From contig NZ_JAIVFS010000021.1 of assembly GCF_020829645.1 (NCBI RefSeq), positions 1 to 64,000 on the forward strand: a DNA stretch of 64,000 nucleotides. Reading direction: 5' to 3'. The notes beneath the pieces were generated by a model. That model saw only the letters and a list, made by a program, of their open reading frames with translations, had not been told where the DNA came from and made no database searches. Position numbers and translations under genes: made by a program. The stretch's first letter is position 1; every line of letters begins with the position of its first letter. Shown here in pieces: positions 27,574 through 37,304 of this stretch. This stretch comes from Nostoc mirabile CHAB5784 (lineage in GTDB: Bacteria; Cyanobacteriota; Cyanobacteriia; Cyanobacteriales; Nostocaceae).

Positions 27574-27724
27574 GACGATGTTTTAAAAGTTGTTGGTGAT
27601 GTATCAAAGACTTGTAGATCCTCCTAAATCCCCCTTAAAAGGGGGACTTTGAGGGTTTTTGCCCCCTTTTTTAAGGGGGATTAGGGGGGATCTGTATACA
27701 ACTTGATACTTTTCAAACAACCTA
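27574..27724. mobile_element. MITE copy 1 (GATGTTTTAAAAGT ends)
   Basis: About 151 bp. The outer end is GACGATGTTTTAAAAGT, and the degenerate partner ACTTTTCAAACAACCT closes the other side. The inside has GATCCTCCTAAATCCCCC and GGGGGATTAGGGGGGATC arms forming a long imperfect hairpin. It is the same family as the element at 54547-54709. It lies 140 bp upstream of xisH. Confidence 0.85.
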
Positions 27725-27859
27725 TTACAGTAATTTTCAGCTAAATAAACCACAGATTATTCTAATTTTAAGGAAACCTATATCTATGAGGTGCTTGCCT
27801 ATGTTGTATGGCAGGCTTAAGAGGTAATATAAAAATAATAAATACAATTGTGGATAAAT

Positions 27860-28278
27860 ATGTCTGCTAAAGATGTCTTTCATGAAGTTGTCAAAAAAGC
27901 TTTGCAGAAGGATAGTTGGCAGATTAATCATGACCCCTCTCAATTAGTGTGGGTGGTGTGAATGTATCTATTGATTTAGCTGCTGAAAAACTGATTGCGG
28001 CAGAACGGCAAGGAGAAAAAATTGCTGTTGAAGTTAAAAGTTTTTTGGAGAAATCATCTGCAATCTCAGAATTTCATACAGCATTGGGACAGTTTATCAA
28101 CTATAGGGGCGCATTAAGGCGACGACAGTCAGAGCGTATTTTGTATTTAGGAGTACCTTTGACAACTTATAAGACATTTTTTTAACTTGATTTTCCCCAA
28201 GCTATGATTGAAGAGAATCAACTCAAAATGATTATTTATGATGTAGAGCAAGAGGTAATTTTTAAATGGATAAACTAG
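27860..28278 (+). pseudogene. xisH: xisH-like gene with frameshift and nonsense codon
   Basis: XisH family (fdxN-element excision controlling factor, PD-(D/E)XK-like). The frame begins MSAKDVFHEVVKKALQKDSW and shifts within a run of C after NHDP (about 27934); one missing base explains it. It resumes VGGVNVSIDLAAEKLIAAER and EVKSFLEKSSAISEFHTALG, then meets TAA (28183-28185) before LDFPQAMIEENQLKMIIYD and ends KWIN at 28278. All conserved blocks remain, so the decay looks recent unless these are sequencing errors. It overlaps xisI by 13 nt. Confidence 0.9.
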
Positions 28279-28601
28279 CCCACTATCGCCAGATTGTACA
28301 GCAGATATTACAGGAGTATAGTGAGCAAAAACGCGCTTACGGTAATATAGACGTTGAGAATATTTTTGATATAGAACGTGACCATTACCAAGTAGTCCAT
28401 GTAGGCTGGGAAGGACAAGATTGGGTACATAGTTGCATCATCCATATTGATATTAAGGGTGAAAAGATTTGGCTTCAATGGAATGGTACAGAAGATGATA
28501 TTGCAGCAAATTTGGTTGCGATGGGAGTTCCTAAAAAGGACATTGTGTTAGGATTTCAGTCTCCTTTCATGAGAAAAATTACAGAATATGCAGTGGGTTA
28601 G
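28266..28601 (+). CDS. xisI: XisI-like protein
   Basis: 111 residues of the XisI family: MDKLAHYRQIVQQILQEYSE at the N-terminus, VVHVGWEGQDWVHSCIIHID and IWLQWNGTEDDIAANLVAMG, then VPKKDIVLGFQSP. XisH and XisI are needed with XisF for fdxN-element excision in heterocysts of Anabaena, but many paralog pairs exist away from elements. Here xisI is intact while its partner is broken. Confidence 0.92.
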   Translation: MDKLAHYRQIVQQILQEYSEQKRAYGNIDVENIFDIERDHYQVVHVGWEGQDWVHSCIIHIDIKGEKIWLQWNGTEDDIAANLVAMGVPKKDIVLGFQSPFMRKITEYAVG

Positions 28602-28620
28602 GGCAAGCTGTCGAGCAATT

Positions 28621-31350
28621 TTATTGCAGCACATATAGTTGATTACTCAAGCTATCAAGTTGACGAGATGGCAGCTTTTCTGCTTGCACTTGTGTTATTG
28701 CTTGTTGATCTTCGTGTTGCAAAATAATTCGAGCATGAATGCTAGGTAGCAAAGCTTCCCACTGAATATCAGCCAATTTTCCCACCAGGGAAATTTCTAA
28801 CCCTTCAGTAACATCTAAATCTTCTTCCACTAAAAGATTCATAGCCACACTAGACAAAAATAGTTCGGCATCCTCGCCACCAATGTTACCAGTATTGATC
28901 AGTAGGGTAGTTTTCTCGCTACTAATATGAGTTGTTAGTGCCCTCATCACTCGTTGTAATTCTAAACCGATTAAATCTTCTGGTTGTGACCAATCAGGAA
29001 AAATAATTAAATTCATTTCTTTGAGATTTAAAGACAGAAGAGTAGCATTAATCAAAGCAGAACTTACAGTTTGCGCCATTTTTGACCATGAAAACTTTCT
29101 CGCCTGTGCCAAACCCGCAGTAATTAATGAGTTGCGAATATTAGGCTTTTGCACATCGCAAAGTGCATTTGTAAGTTCATCTATATTACTGTGATCAACA
29201 TATATTGCTGCTTCTCCCGCCACTTCTGGAATTGAAGCATTAGGACAAGTGATAACTGGACAACCACAAGCCATTGCTTCAATAACAGGCATACCAAAAC
29301 CTTCATATTTAGAAGGATAAACCAGTGCCACAGCACCAGAGTAAGCTATTGCTAACTCTTCATCACTGAGTTGCAGCATATAAACAATACTACCAGATGT
29401 GTAAGCTCTAAACTCAGGTGCTAATAAACCACCACTACCTGTACAAACAATATCAAATCCATAGCTACTGGCAAGTTTTGAAAGAGCTTGGAAGAACAAA
29501 ATACTATTTTTATAGGCACTTCCAACACCAACTAAAATAAAGTATGGTTTTGTAATACTGTATTTTGACTTAAAAGCATTAACTTCTTGAAGTTTACATG
29601 GTGAAAAAGTACTTTTAACTCCACAATGAGCAACAGTAATAGACTCTATAATTATATCAGTAAAATATTTTACTAAGTCGTGTGCTGTATGTTGAGAAAT
29701 TGCGATGTAGGCAGATGCGTATTCGATACCATGATGTTTTTCTTGCCACATAGGATTATTCATATCCCATCCCATAACTTCTGGAATCATGTCATATGCC
29801 ATGAATACAGAAGGCGTTGTAGTGGGGATAGTATAGTAAGAAGAGATAAACAAGTTTGCACCTTCTTCATCACACACTTGCTGTAGTATTTCCTTATCAG
29901 CAAGAGTGTCATTATAGTCATAGGGTAGTAAATTACGATACCTAATACCAGGAATTTTGGGAGCAGTTCCAGCACGGTCAAGCACAACAATATGCTTTGC
30001 AAAACCATTATTAGCCCATTCTTCTAATAAAGATTTCCAAACACGAGAAATACCAGTTTGGTATAGTTGGAAGAAGACAGCATCAACAACTATTTTAAAA
30101 GATAACTTTTGAGTGACTTTCTGAAGATTTTTGAGATTTTCAGGTAGTAAAAAATTCAATTTTTCTACTAATGTTTGGCTAGAAAAATTAGTTGCGATTG
30201 TTTGCCGTGCAACTTGTCCAATTTGGCGACATAAATCAGGATTGTTGAATAACTGAATTGTGTATGCTGCAAACTCTTCAGCATTATCGGCAATGAAGCC
30301 ATTAACGCCATGTTCTATAGGTGAACTTTCAGCCACATTTCGTAAAGTAATCACAGGTAGACCATGCGCCATTGCTTCAACAATTTTGACTTGCTGACCA
30401 GTGCCGCCTATAAGTGGACATACTGCAAACCGACTTTCAGTATAAAGTGGCTTGAGGTCAGGAATGAAACCTAATAATTCAGTACTTTCAACTGGAATTA
30501 AATGCTGGCAGCTAGAACCTACAACTTTTAAGCAAAATTCTGGCAATTGATGTAATACGAGAGGCAGCACTTTTGTTGTGAAATATAAATATCCTTGAAT
30601 ATTAAAAGGGTTAGGCCCGATTGCTAACAGGGGCGCATTAGTATAAGTATTATCGACATTCTCCGTAATAAAAGTCATAGGAACATACTCAACTCTTGTT
30701 TGGCAAGTATGTTCCCTAATCAACTGTTGCTCTCTAGGGGCGATCGCGATCGTATAATCGTACTGGTCATATATCAAGTATTCGTCAGGAGTAGCGTTCA
30801 GATGTAATTTAGAAAAGAAATCCTCATCCACAAGTTCAGAATCTATCTCATCTGAGGTATATGGAGGAGTTCTTAAATATTGTCCTAATGCTTGCCTCAT
30901 TTGATTACTGAGTGTGAGCAAATCGTGAGTTTCTATTATCCTGACTGCTGACTTAAACTCGTCTCCAATAGCTAGTTTTGCCCAAAATGCATAATTAATC
31001 ACGACCACATCAGGTGCTAGCTGCCTGAACATTTCACGAAACCTTTGACATAAACCTGGGGGTGTGTAAAAGTCCCAGTTCGTCCCTTCAATATTTGCAC
31101 TTACTGAGGACATGAATTGCCAATCTGCCTCTGTACCTTGATATACTTCTACATTGATATCAAGGTCAATCTGTAAATCTTGAATTATATCAATTTGCCA
31201 CGGGTTATCAGTGATTAGATTGGAACCAAACAGAGTGACATCGTAACCTAATTCTTTTAACCCCTTGAGCATCGACAGGCATCTTTGATGTGCGCCTGTT
31301 TTACCAGGATAAGGATTGTGGGGGAAAAAGATAAGAGCTTTGTAGCGCAT
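28621..31350 (-). CDS. Double-domain GT4 glycosyltransferase
   Basis: 909 residues from ATG 31350 (MRYKALIFFPHNPYPG); an ATG 18 codons upstream is possible. The first GT4 unit (about 1-400) has the GGTGQQVKIVEAMAHGLPVI donor-binding motif. The second GT4 unit (about 420-760) has YPSKYEGFGMPVIEAMACG with the E-x7-E pattern. A C-terminal domain of about 125 residues (from MNLIIFPDWSQPEDL) has no known name and recurs in the neighbouring GT2 enzyme. It probably adds two sugars to a glycan. Convergent with xisI, 19 bp apart. Confidence 0.88.
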   Translation of the reverse strand: MRYKALIFFPHNPYPGKTGAHQRCLSMLKGLKELGYDVTLFGSNLITDNPWQIDIIQDLQIDLDINVEVYQGTEADWQFMSSVSANIEGTNWDFYTPPGLCQRFREMFRQLAPDVVVINYAFWAKLAIGDEFKSAVRIIETHDLLTLSNQMRQALGQYLRTPPYTSDEIDSELVDEDFFSKLHLNATPDEYLIYDQYDYTIAIAPREQQLIREHTCQTRVEYVPMTFITENVDNTYTNAPLLAIGPNPFNIQGYLYFTTKVLPLVLHQLPEFCLKVVGSSCQHLIPVESTELLGFIPDLKPLYTESRFAVCPLIGGTGQQVKIVEAMAHGLPVITLRNVAESSPIEHGVNGFIADNAEEFAAYTIQLFNNPDLCRQIGQVARQTIATNFSSQTLVEKLNFLLPENLKNLQKVTQKLSFKIVVDAVFFQLYQTGISRVWKSLLEEWANNGFAKHIVVLDRAGTAPKIPGIRYRNLLPYDYNDTLADKEILQQVCDEEGANLFISSYYTIPTTTPSVFMAYDMIPEVMGWDMNNPMWQEKHHGIEYASAYIAISQHTAHDLVKYFTDIIIESITVAHCGVKSTFSPCKLQEVNAFKSKYSITKPYFILVGVGSAYKNSILFFQALSKLASSYGFDIVCTGSGGLLAPEFRAYTSGSIVYMLQLSDEELAIAYSGAVALVYPSKYEGFGMPVIEAMACGCPVITCPNASIPEVAGEAAIYVDHSNIDELTNALCDVQKPNIRNSLITAGLAQARKFSWSKMAQTVSSALINATLLSLNLKEMNLIIFPDWSQPEDLIGLELQRVMRALTTHISSEKTTLLINTGNIGGEDAELFLSSVAMNLLVEEDLDVTEGLEISLVGKLADIQWEALLPSIHARIILQHEDQQAITQVQAEKLPSRQLDSLSNQLYVLQ

Positions 31351-31481
31351 AAATTTTGTATAAATTGATGATAATTTAATTACAATTTTGAGCTTTTCAT
31401 TCATTTCTAACGAACTTATCCGCTTCTCTTATACTAAAGATTACAGATACACTACTATTTAGAGTAATTGAATAATGATAA

Positions 31482-34109
31482 TTACAATTTATTCTGAGCT
31501 AATTTATTAGCTTTATTTATGAGCCAGTTTTCTAGGTCTTGCAAGTCTAAATAGCTTAGGTTTTCTACTCCTACTTGACAAAAAGCTTTTTTGTTTTCTT
31601 CTTTCACGCTAATACGAGCTTGAAGATTTGGCAAAAGATATTTCCATTCTCTTTCACTTAAATTACCAATAAGTGAAATTTTAGGTTCTTCTATATTTTC
31701 TAAATCTTCTGTTTGCAATAATGTCCAAATTACATCAGATATAATAAAATTAGCATCCTCATCAGAAATATTACTATTATCTATTAACAAAGAGATTTTA
31801 TCTCTGTTCTGACAAGTAACAATCATTTTAATGATATTGGTCAACTCTTCGTATAGTAATTCTTCTGGCTGCTGCCAGTCTGGAAAAATAACTAAGTTAA
31901 TATCTTTTAAATTAAATTTTTCAGAGAAATCATCTTCCTCTTTATCTAAAACATCAGCAATAACGGAAGCTGCAATCTGCTGTTTTTCAGTAGACAGTAA
32001 AAATGAACCAAATAAATGTAGTAAAGGATTAGCTTCAGATGTGGTTAATAAAGACGCTAGTGAAGCCATTATTTGAGGAGAATTACTGCATTTTAGCCCT
32101 TCTCGAATTAGAGCAATAGCAGCAGCTATATCCTGATTATCTAGCATCTGCCTTGCTCTACTCAAAGCATCGAATGCATAATACTCCCTAGCTTTTGCAG
32201 ATAAACCAGCAGCAATTTTTTCAGGTAAGTAGATTTGGGAAATGTCTATAGCCTTACGCGTATCAGCAATATTTGTGCCAGTTAGGTTCAATCTAGAGGA
32301 CTCTGAAGCAGAATGTAAACGGAAACATGCCAAAATTTGAGGTTCATACCAAATTGGGTAATGTACGGCAATTCGTTTCCACATCTCCCAATCAGCAGCA
32401 GAACCTGCTTCTGGACAAAATCCCCCTAATTTTTCATAGGTGCTGCGTCTGACTACAATAGCGGGAAATTGAACGCGTTGCATTGTAGCGATTAATTCTA
32501 GCCAGTTAGAAAGGATACCGGATGTCTCCCTTTCTAGCAGAGACAAAAATAGCCAATTACTATTTTTATCTATATAACTGTGGCGGCAAAATGCTGCTCC
32601 AGTGCTAGTTTCTTTTTCTAAACTTGCTTGTAAACGATTATAAAACCCAGGCATGACTATATCATCTTGGTGTAATATATGAACCCAATAACCACGCGCA
32701 CGTTGTATACAGGCATTCCAATTACCAATGAAGCCTAAATTTTTAGGTTGTCGATAAAAATTAACCCTGCCTTTACCTACCAACTGAACAATTTTCTCTA
32801 CATCACCTTGGGTAGAACAATCATCAACAACCTCGATTTGCATTAGCTCTGATGTTGGTGCTTGCTCTAGTACACTTTTTAGAGTCTGTTCTAAATATTT
32901 TGTATTGTTATATGCAGGAATCATTACAGACCAGAACGGTCTATTATTTTCTTCATTAGCAGGTTTTATTAATGGATATTCAATATCCTCATTCACTAAG
33001 TCATTTTTTATAAATTCAGTATCATTAGTATATAGTTTCGCGTCTTTAAGTTTTATTTTAGTTTGCTGCAATTTATTAGATTGAGCTTGTTGTAAAGTAT
33101 GTTGCAACTTATCCATACTGATAATGCTAAATACATCTTGCTCTCCAGTCAGCATAACTAGATTTGGAAAGTCAAAAGAATACTTTTCTTTAATTCTAAT
33201 AACAATATTTTTATTGGTAAAAATTTGATAAAGTGTATCAATTGCAAAAAATTTATAAGCAGGATTCCCAACCTGTAGTGCTAACATAGCAACATAAAAA
33301 GATGCTAATTCTGTTTCCAGAGAAGTAATATCTATTAAAATATCTGGAAATATTTTTAGGAAGTTGTTATTAACTTCTATTTTTAAATAATTTTTCAGAA
33401 TTTGAGTAATTTCTAAAGATTGACGGATGTGTTTAGTAGGTTTATCACCGCTAGCATTCGTCTCATTTTGAAGAACACGGAATTTTATAAGATTTTCTGG
33501 AATTATATAAATTTCATAATTCATACAAAGACGTATCCAGAAATCTAAATCTGGCAGTTGAGCAAAGCGTTCATCATAGCTACCAATATGGTCATAACAT
33601 TTTTTTCTAATCAAAACGCTGGGATGACATAAACAATTTAACCTGAAAAAAAAATAATTGAGCCACTCAAATCTTGTTCTATTAGGCTGTATAAAAATAT
33701 GCTTATAAAAGTGGTTTTCATCCTGAAATTCATTACCATATTCGTCTATAATCTCTGCGAATCCAAAAACAGCGCCAATCTCTGGATTTTTATCTAAAAA
33801 ATTAACCTGTTTCTCTAGTTTTTCAGGAGCAAAAATATCATCAGAACTTAACATTGCTATAAATTCACCTTTAGCTTCGCTAACACACTTATTAGCAGCT
33901 ACACAAGCACCCTGATTTCGTTCAAAACAAAATAGCCTAATTCGGGAATCTGTAAAACTTTTAATAATCTCCACAGTTTTATCCGTAGAACCATCATCTG
34001 TAATAACTAGTTCAAAATCTTGATATGTTTGATCTAAAACACTTTGAATTGCTTCACCTACAAATTTTTCGTGGTTATAAGATGGAATAATAACTGTAAC
34101 TCTTGGCAT
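31482..34109 (-). CDS. Double-domain GT2 glycosyltransferase
   Basis: 875 residues. GT2 domain 1 (about 1-230) starts VTVIIPSYNHEKFVGEAIQS, with ITDDGSTDKTVEI and MLSSDDIFAPE (DD nucleotide-sugar/metal site). Domain 2 (about 390-640) starts FWSVMIPAYNNTKYLEQTLK, with EVVDDCSTQGD and LHQDDIVMPGF. The C-terminal domain (about 745-875, from INLVIFPDWQQPEELLYEEL) matches that of the GT4 protein downstream. Transcribed in the same direction, 3 nt after the DegT aminotransferase, so they form one operon. Confidence 0.9.
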   Translation of the reverse strand: MPRVTVIIPSYNHEKFVGEAIQSVLDQTYQDFELVITDDGSTDKTVEIIKSFTDSRIRLFCFERNQGACVAANKCVSEAKGEFIAMLSSDDIFAPEKLEKQVNFLDKNPEIGAVFGFAEIIDEYGNEFQDENHFYKHIFIQPNRTRFEWLNYFFFRLNCLCHPSVLIRKKCYDHIGSYDERFAQLPDLDFWIRLCMNYEIYIIPENLIKFRVLQNETNASGDKPTKHIRQSLEITQILKNYLKIEVNNNFLKIFPDILIDITSLETELASFYVAMLALQVGNPAYKFFAIDTLYQIFTNKNIVIRIKEKYSFDFPNLVMLTGEQDVFSIISMDKLQHTLQQAQSNKLQQTKIKLKDAKLYTNDTEFIKNDLVNEDIEYPLIKPANEENNRPFWSVMIPAYNNTKYLEQTLKSVLEQAPTSELMQIEVVDDCSTQGDVEKIVQLVGKGRVNFYRQPKNLGFIGNWNACIQRARGYWVHILHQDDIVMPGFYNRLQASLEKETSTGAAFCRHSYIDKNSNWLFLSLLERETSGILSNWLELIATMQRVQFPAIVVRRSTYEKLGGFCPEAGSAADWEMWKRIAVHYPIWYEPQILACFRLHSASESSRLNLTGTNIADTRKAIDISQIYLPEKIAAGLSAKAREYYAFDALSRARQMLDNQDIAAAIALIREGLKCSNSPQIMASLASLLTTSEANPLLHLFGSFLLSTEKQQIAASVIADVLDKEEDDFSEKFNLKDINLVIFPDWQQPEELLYEELTNIIKMIVTCQNRDKISLLIDNSNISDEDANFIISDVIWTLLQTEDLENIEEPKISLIGNLSEREWKYLLPNLQARISVKEENKKAFCQVGVENLSYLDLQDLENWLINKANKLAQNKL

Positions 34110-34112
34110 AAT

Positions 34113-35261
34113 CTATTTTCCTCGAATTTCTAGTAAAATATTACAAATTTTTTCTACTTCATAAGTACTTAACTCACCATACAATGGTAATGATAAAACT
34201 TGTTGAGAAATTGCATTCGCTACTGGCAAGTTGACACTGCTTGCTGATGGGAGCTGTTTATAACATGGATAGTCACTACACAAAGGGTAAAAATATTTTC
34301 TAGTAAAAATATTGTATTCTTTAAATTTTTCATGGACGTAGTTTCGTGAACATCCAAATATTTCCTGTTCAATCCTAATAACAAAATATTGATAGCTATT
34401 GGTGCAATTAGAGTTTTCTGGTAACAGTTTAATTCCTGGCACATATTCTAAACATTCTTTATATTTACTAATCAATGCTTTCCTTTTATTCCTTTCGTCT
34501 TCTATATAATTAAGTACAACTAGACCAATAGCTGCCTGAATTTCGTTCATTTTTCCATTTATTCCAGGCATTACTACTTCTTCTTCATTTTTAATACCAA
34601 AATTCTTTAAGAAATCGATTCTGGTTTTTAGGTTTGGATCTTTAAACATTAAAGCGCCACCTTCAACAGTATGAAATAGTTTAGTAGCATGAAAGCTCAT
34701 CATTGATATATCGCCAAAATTCCCAATTCCTACACCATCAATTTCAACGTTAAATGCATGTGCAGCATCATAAATTACCTTTAAACCATATTTATCAGCT
34801 ATTTCTTGAATTTTGATAACATTGCACGGTGTTCCATACACATGTACGCCCAAAATTGCAGATGTTTGGGGTGTAATCATTGATTCAACTTTATTGGCAT
34901 CAATATTCATAGTGACTGGATCAATATCACAAAATATGGGTTTGATATTATTCCATGTCAATACATGAGGACTTGCTGGAAAAGTGAAAGGAGTGGTTAT
35001 AACTTCACCCGCAAGACGTAAGCTTTGACAAGCTGTTATGAGTGCTATTGTTCCATTATTGAATAACGAAAGATATGGAACATTCAGCATATTTACTAGT
35101 TTACTTTCAAGTAAAGAATGCTGTGGCCCATTATTAGTTAACCATTTGCTATCCCATATCTCTTGTAATTTTTCAGTAATTCTATCTAAACTTGGCAGAA
35201 TTGGTCGCGTTACATAAATTGGTTGATCAAAAGGTTCATTTTGAATAGTTATGATTTGCAT
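34113..35261 (-). CDS. DegT/DnrJ/EryC1/StrS sugar aminotransferase
   Basis: 382 residues, PLP-dependent transaminase acting on nucleotide-linked keto-sugars. Motifs are VTRPILPSLDRITEKLQEIW near the N-terminus, LSLFNNGTIALITACQSL, TPFTFPASPHVLTWNNIKP, DAAHAFNVEID and SMMSFHATKLFHTVEGGALM, where the Lys forms the internal aldimine. Overlaps the acetyltransferase gene upstream by 26 nt. Together they could make an N-acetylated amino sugar, as FdtB/FdtC or PglE/PglD do; the required dehydratase is not in this window. Confidence 0.93.
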   Translation of the reverse strand: MQIITIQNEPFDQPIYVTRPILPSLDRITEKLQEIWDSKWLTNNGPQHSLLESKLVNMLNVPYLSLFNNGTIALITACQSLRLAGEVITTPFTFPASPHVLTWNNIKPIFCDIDPVTMNIDANKVESMITPQTSAILGVHVYGTPCNVIKIQEIADKYGLKVIYDAAHAFNVEIDGVGIGNFGDISMMSFHATKLFHTVEGGALMFKDPNLKTRIDFLKNFGIKNEEEVVMPGINGKMNEIQAAIGLVVLNYIEDERNKRKALISKYKECLEYVPGIKLLPENSNCTNSYQYFVIRIEQEIFGCSRNYVHEKFKEYNIFTRKYFYPLCSDYPCYKQLPSASSVNLPVANAISQQVLSLPLYGELSTYEVEKICNILLEIRGK

Positions 35262-35814
35262 TATTATTTAAATTTTCCTGTAGAAATTTTTCGTAGTTAT
35301 TCAAAACACCTATTCTATCTCTTTCTCCTATTTTGCGATTACCAACATATATCCCCCAAGCATCTAGGTTTTTTGTGACAACTGAGCCTGCACCAACTGT
35401 AGCCCCTTCGCCAACAGTAACGCCTGGTAAAATAACGCTATTTGCACCAATTACACAAAATTTTCCTATCTGTACAGATTCTCTTTTAGTATTTCTGTAT
35501 TTTTCATCAATTGTAGGATTGCCAAAACCCCATTCTTGAAAATCATCTGAGCCAGTAAAAATTCTTACACCAGAAGATATACCTGAAAAATCCTCCATTG
35601 TAAAACACTCACCTCCCGTTATTGAAGCGAAAGATGCAATATGTACATAACTACCTATTTTAATAGTTTTTTTAGCATATATAAACACAAAATCGTCAAT
35701 TATTATATTGCTACCAAACTCGATATTTTCTAAACCTATTATCTTTGTATACTTGAAGGTTTTAACACCTGCAATCCTATACTTATCAAAAGATATTTGC
35801 ATAATATTTTCCAT
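35236..35814 (-). CDS. Hexapeptide (left-handed beta-helix) acetyltransferase
   Basis: 192 residues. Repeating hexapeptide pattern (IIGLENIEFGSNIIIDDFVF, then IKIGSYVHIASFASITGG) and a WbbJ/LacA-like C-terminal coil VIGANSVILPGVTVGEGATV followed by GAGSVVTKNLDAWGIYVG. Probably a trimeric acetyl-CoA dependent enzyme acetylating the amino sugar made by the neighbouring DegT enzyme. An alternative start at the fifth codon (MQISFDKYRI) is possible. Confidence 0.9.
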   Translation of the reverse strand: MENIMQISFDKYRIAGVKTFKYTKIIGLENIEFGSNIIIDDFVFIYAKKTIKIGSYVHIASFASITGGECFTMEDFSGISSGVRIFTGSDDFQEWGFGNPTIDEKYRNTKRESVQIGKFCVIGANSVILPGVTVGEGATVGAGSVVTKNLDAWGIYVGNRKIGERDRIGVLNNYEKFLQENLNNNANHNYSK

Positions 35815-35825
35815 GACATTTCGAT

Positions 35826-36791
35826 TTATTTTCGTGCTTCACATATCAATAAAGAATCATTTCGAGTTTCTCGATTTCTAAGTTCTTTCGTGTCACTACA
35901 ACCCCATTCAACATCTTTCACATAGATAAATCCAGCCTCATGTAATCGGCGATGTAATTCTTCACTGTCATATAGATACTGATGTCCCCACCATCGAAAG
36001 GCAATATTAATCATTTCAGCTCGTGTTTGAATGAACTGATATTCTGGCCATCTAAGCCAGTCTTGGTCTCGCCAATTCTCAGAGGTTGCTTTTTTAAGCA
36101 ATACATCAAGAGATGGCATAGCTACACGTAAAACGCCTCCAACTTGAAGTACACGATAACACTCATGAAGAAAAAATATACCTTGTTCCACAGGCAAATG
36201 TTCTAGCATATGTTCGTGATAGATAATCTGGCAAGAGTTATCTTTAAAAGGCAGTCTATTACTAACATCCCATATTAGGTCAACTGTGTTTAGTGTTGTG
36301 TCTATGTCTATATTGAGCCAGCCATCAAATTTGACTTTTCCACAACCAAAATTAAGCTTATATGGTTGAATAAGCTGATCTAATATATTTGTCTTATTTT
36401 GGTAGCATTCAAGATTAGTGTCAAAGACAAAACTAGGATCTATTTCCTGGATTTGTTGACGAATTATCCAACTTTTTTGAAAGTTAGTCAAAGTTGCTTG
36501 CCTTTGAGCTTCTTTATCTAGAATTTCAATCAATTTTTCTGTCCATTCCGCTTCTTCAGGATCTTCCTGAGCCATAGTTGCCAAAACCCAGGTTGCTTGG
36601 GCTTCTTCTGGCCGATCCTGTAGAAGGTAGGCTAGTCCTAAGTAGCAGTAATGTATTATATTGTCAGGCTCAGTTTGTATGGCCTGTTCATAAAAGCTTA
36701 CAATCTGATCATATTGTCCCTTTAATAGAAATTCTTGGGCTTGCTTTTGCCAATTTAATTCTTCAATTTTCATTTTAGATGAATTAGCCAA
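35826..36791 (-). CDS. TPR-methyltransferase fusion protein
   Basis: 321 residues. The N-terminal TPR module (about 10-125: FLLKGQYDQIVSFYEQAIQT then YCYLGLAYLLQDRPEEAQAT) is homologous to that of the SPINDLY-type protein at 25324, including QEIDPSFV versus REINPIDV. The C-terminal class I methyltransferase domain (about 145-320) has KLNFGCGKVKFDGWLNIDID, HEHMLEHLPVEQG and ECYRVLQVGGVLRVAMPS. First gene of the minus-strand sugar operon. It could methylate a glycan or a protein; the substrate is unknown. Confidence 0.88.
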   Translation of the reverse strand: MANSSKMKIEELNWQKQAQEFLLKGQYDQIVSFYEQAIQTEPDNIIHYCYLGLAYLLQDRPEEAQATWVLATMAQEDPEEAEWTEKLIEILDKEAQRQATLTNFQKSWIIRQQIQEIDPSFVFDTNLECYQNKTNILDQLIQPYKLNFGCGKVKFDGWLNIDIDTTLNTVDLIWDVSNRLPFKDNSCQIIYHEHMLEHLPVEQGIFFLHECYRVLQVGGVLRVAMPSLDVLLKKATSENWRDQDWLRWPEYQFIQTRAEMINIAFRWWGHQYLYDSEELHRRLHEAGFIYVKDVEWGCSDTKELRNRETRNDSLLICEARK

Positions 36792-36908
36792 CCTGTTAGT
36801 TTTTAAGCCAAAATCTGTGAATCTTAAAAAGAGTAATTTGTCTAATTGATTAGTTATCTTTTATCTTGCAGGGCAAAAAAGTATGCTTGTTTTTATTGAG
36901 CGCCGCTC

Positions 36909-37304
36909 TTAATCCTTTGGGTTATCTTGCTTCTTAATCTGCTCTAATACAACTTTGTAATCTTGCCGATCAGGGTGCAACTTCACTAACTTCTCCAAAA
37001 GTGTCATCGCACCCTTAGCATCTTTCAAGTGCAACCGCACTATAGACAGTTTCTCTAAAGCAAGTTGGTTTTCTGGTTCCCGTTGTAAAACTAGCTCATA
37101 ACCCCGTGCTTGTTGCTGCAATACTGACTCAGCAGAAGGAGACGCAGTTGCTGGCTTAGGTTGACTAGCCTGTTGGATTGCCGGAATGACTGCAAACACC
37201 GTAGAACCAAAAAACGAGAACATCGACACTATCGTTAAAATCTTTTGTCGCCGCTCAATCTGCTTTTTGCGGGAAATTAAATATTCTTCCCCTGAACCAG
37301 GCAT
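36909..37304 (-). CDS. Membrane-anchored TPR protein
   Basis: 131 residues: basic N-terminus (ISRKKQIERRQKI), one membrane helix (LTIVSMFSFFGSTVFAVIPA, about 23-42), then a short TPR-like region (ENQLALEKLSIVRLHLKDAK). Probably anchored in the membrane with the TPR part on one side. Resembles small cyanobacterial TPR proteins with no known role. 117 bp upstream of the TPR-methyltransferase on the same strand. Confidence 0.75.
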   Translation of the reverse strand: MPGSGEEYLISRKKQIERRQKILTIVSMFSFFGSTVFAVIPAIQQASQPKPATASPSAESVLQQQARGYELVLQREPENQLALEKLSIVRLHLKDAKGAMTLLEKLVKLHPDRQDYKVVLEQIKKQDNPKD

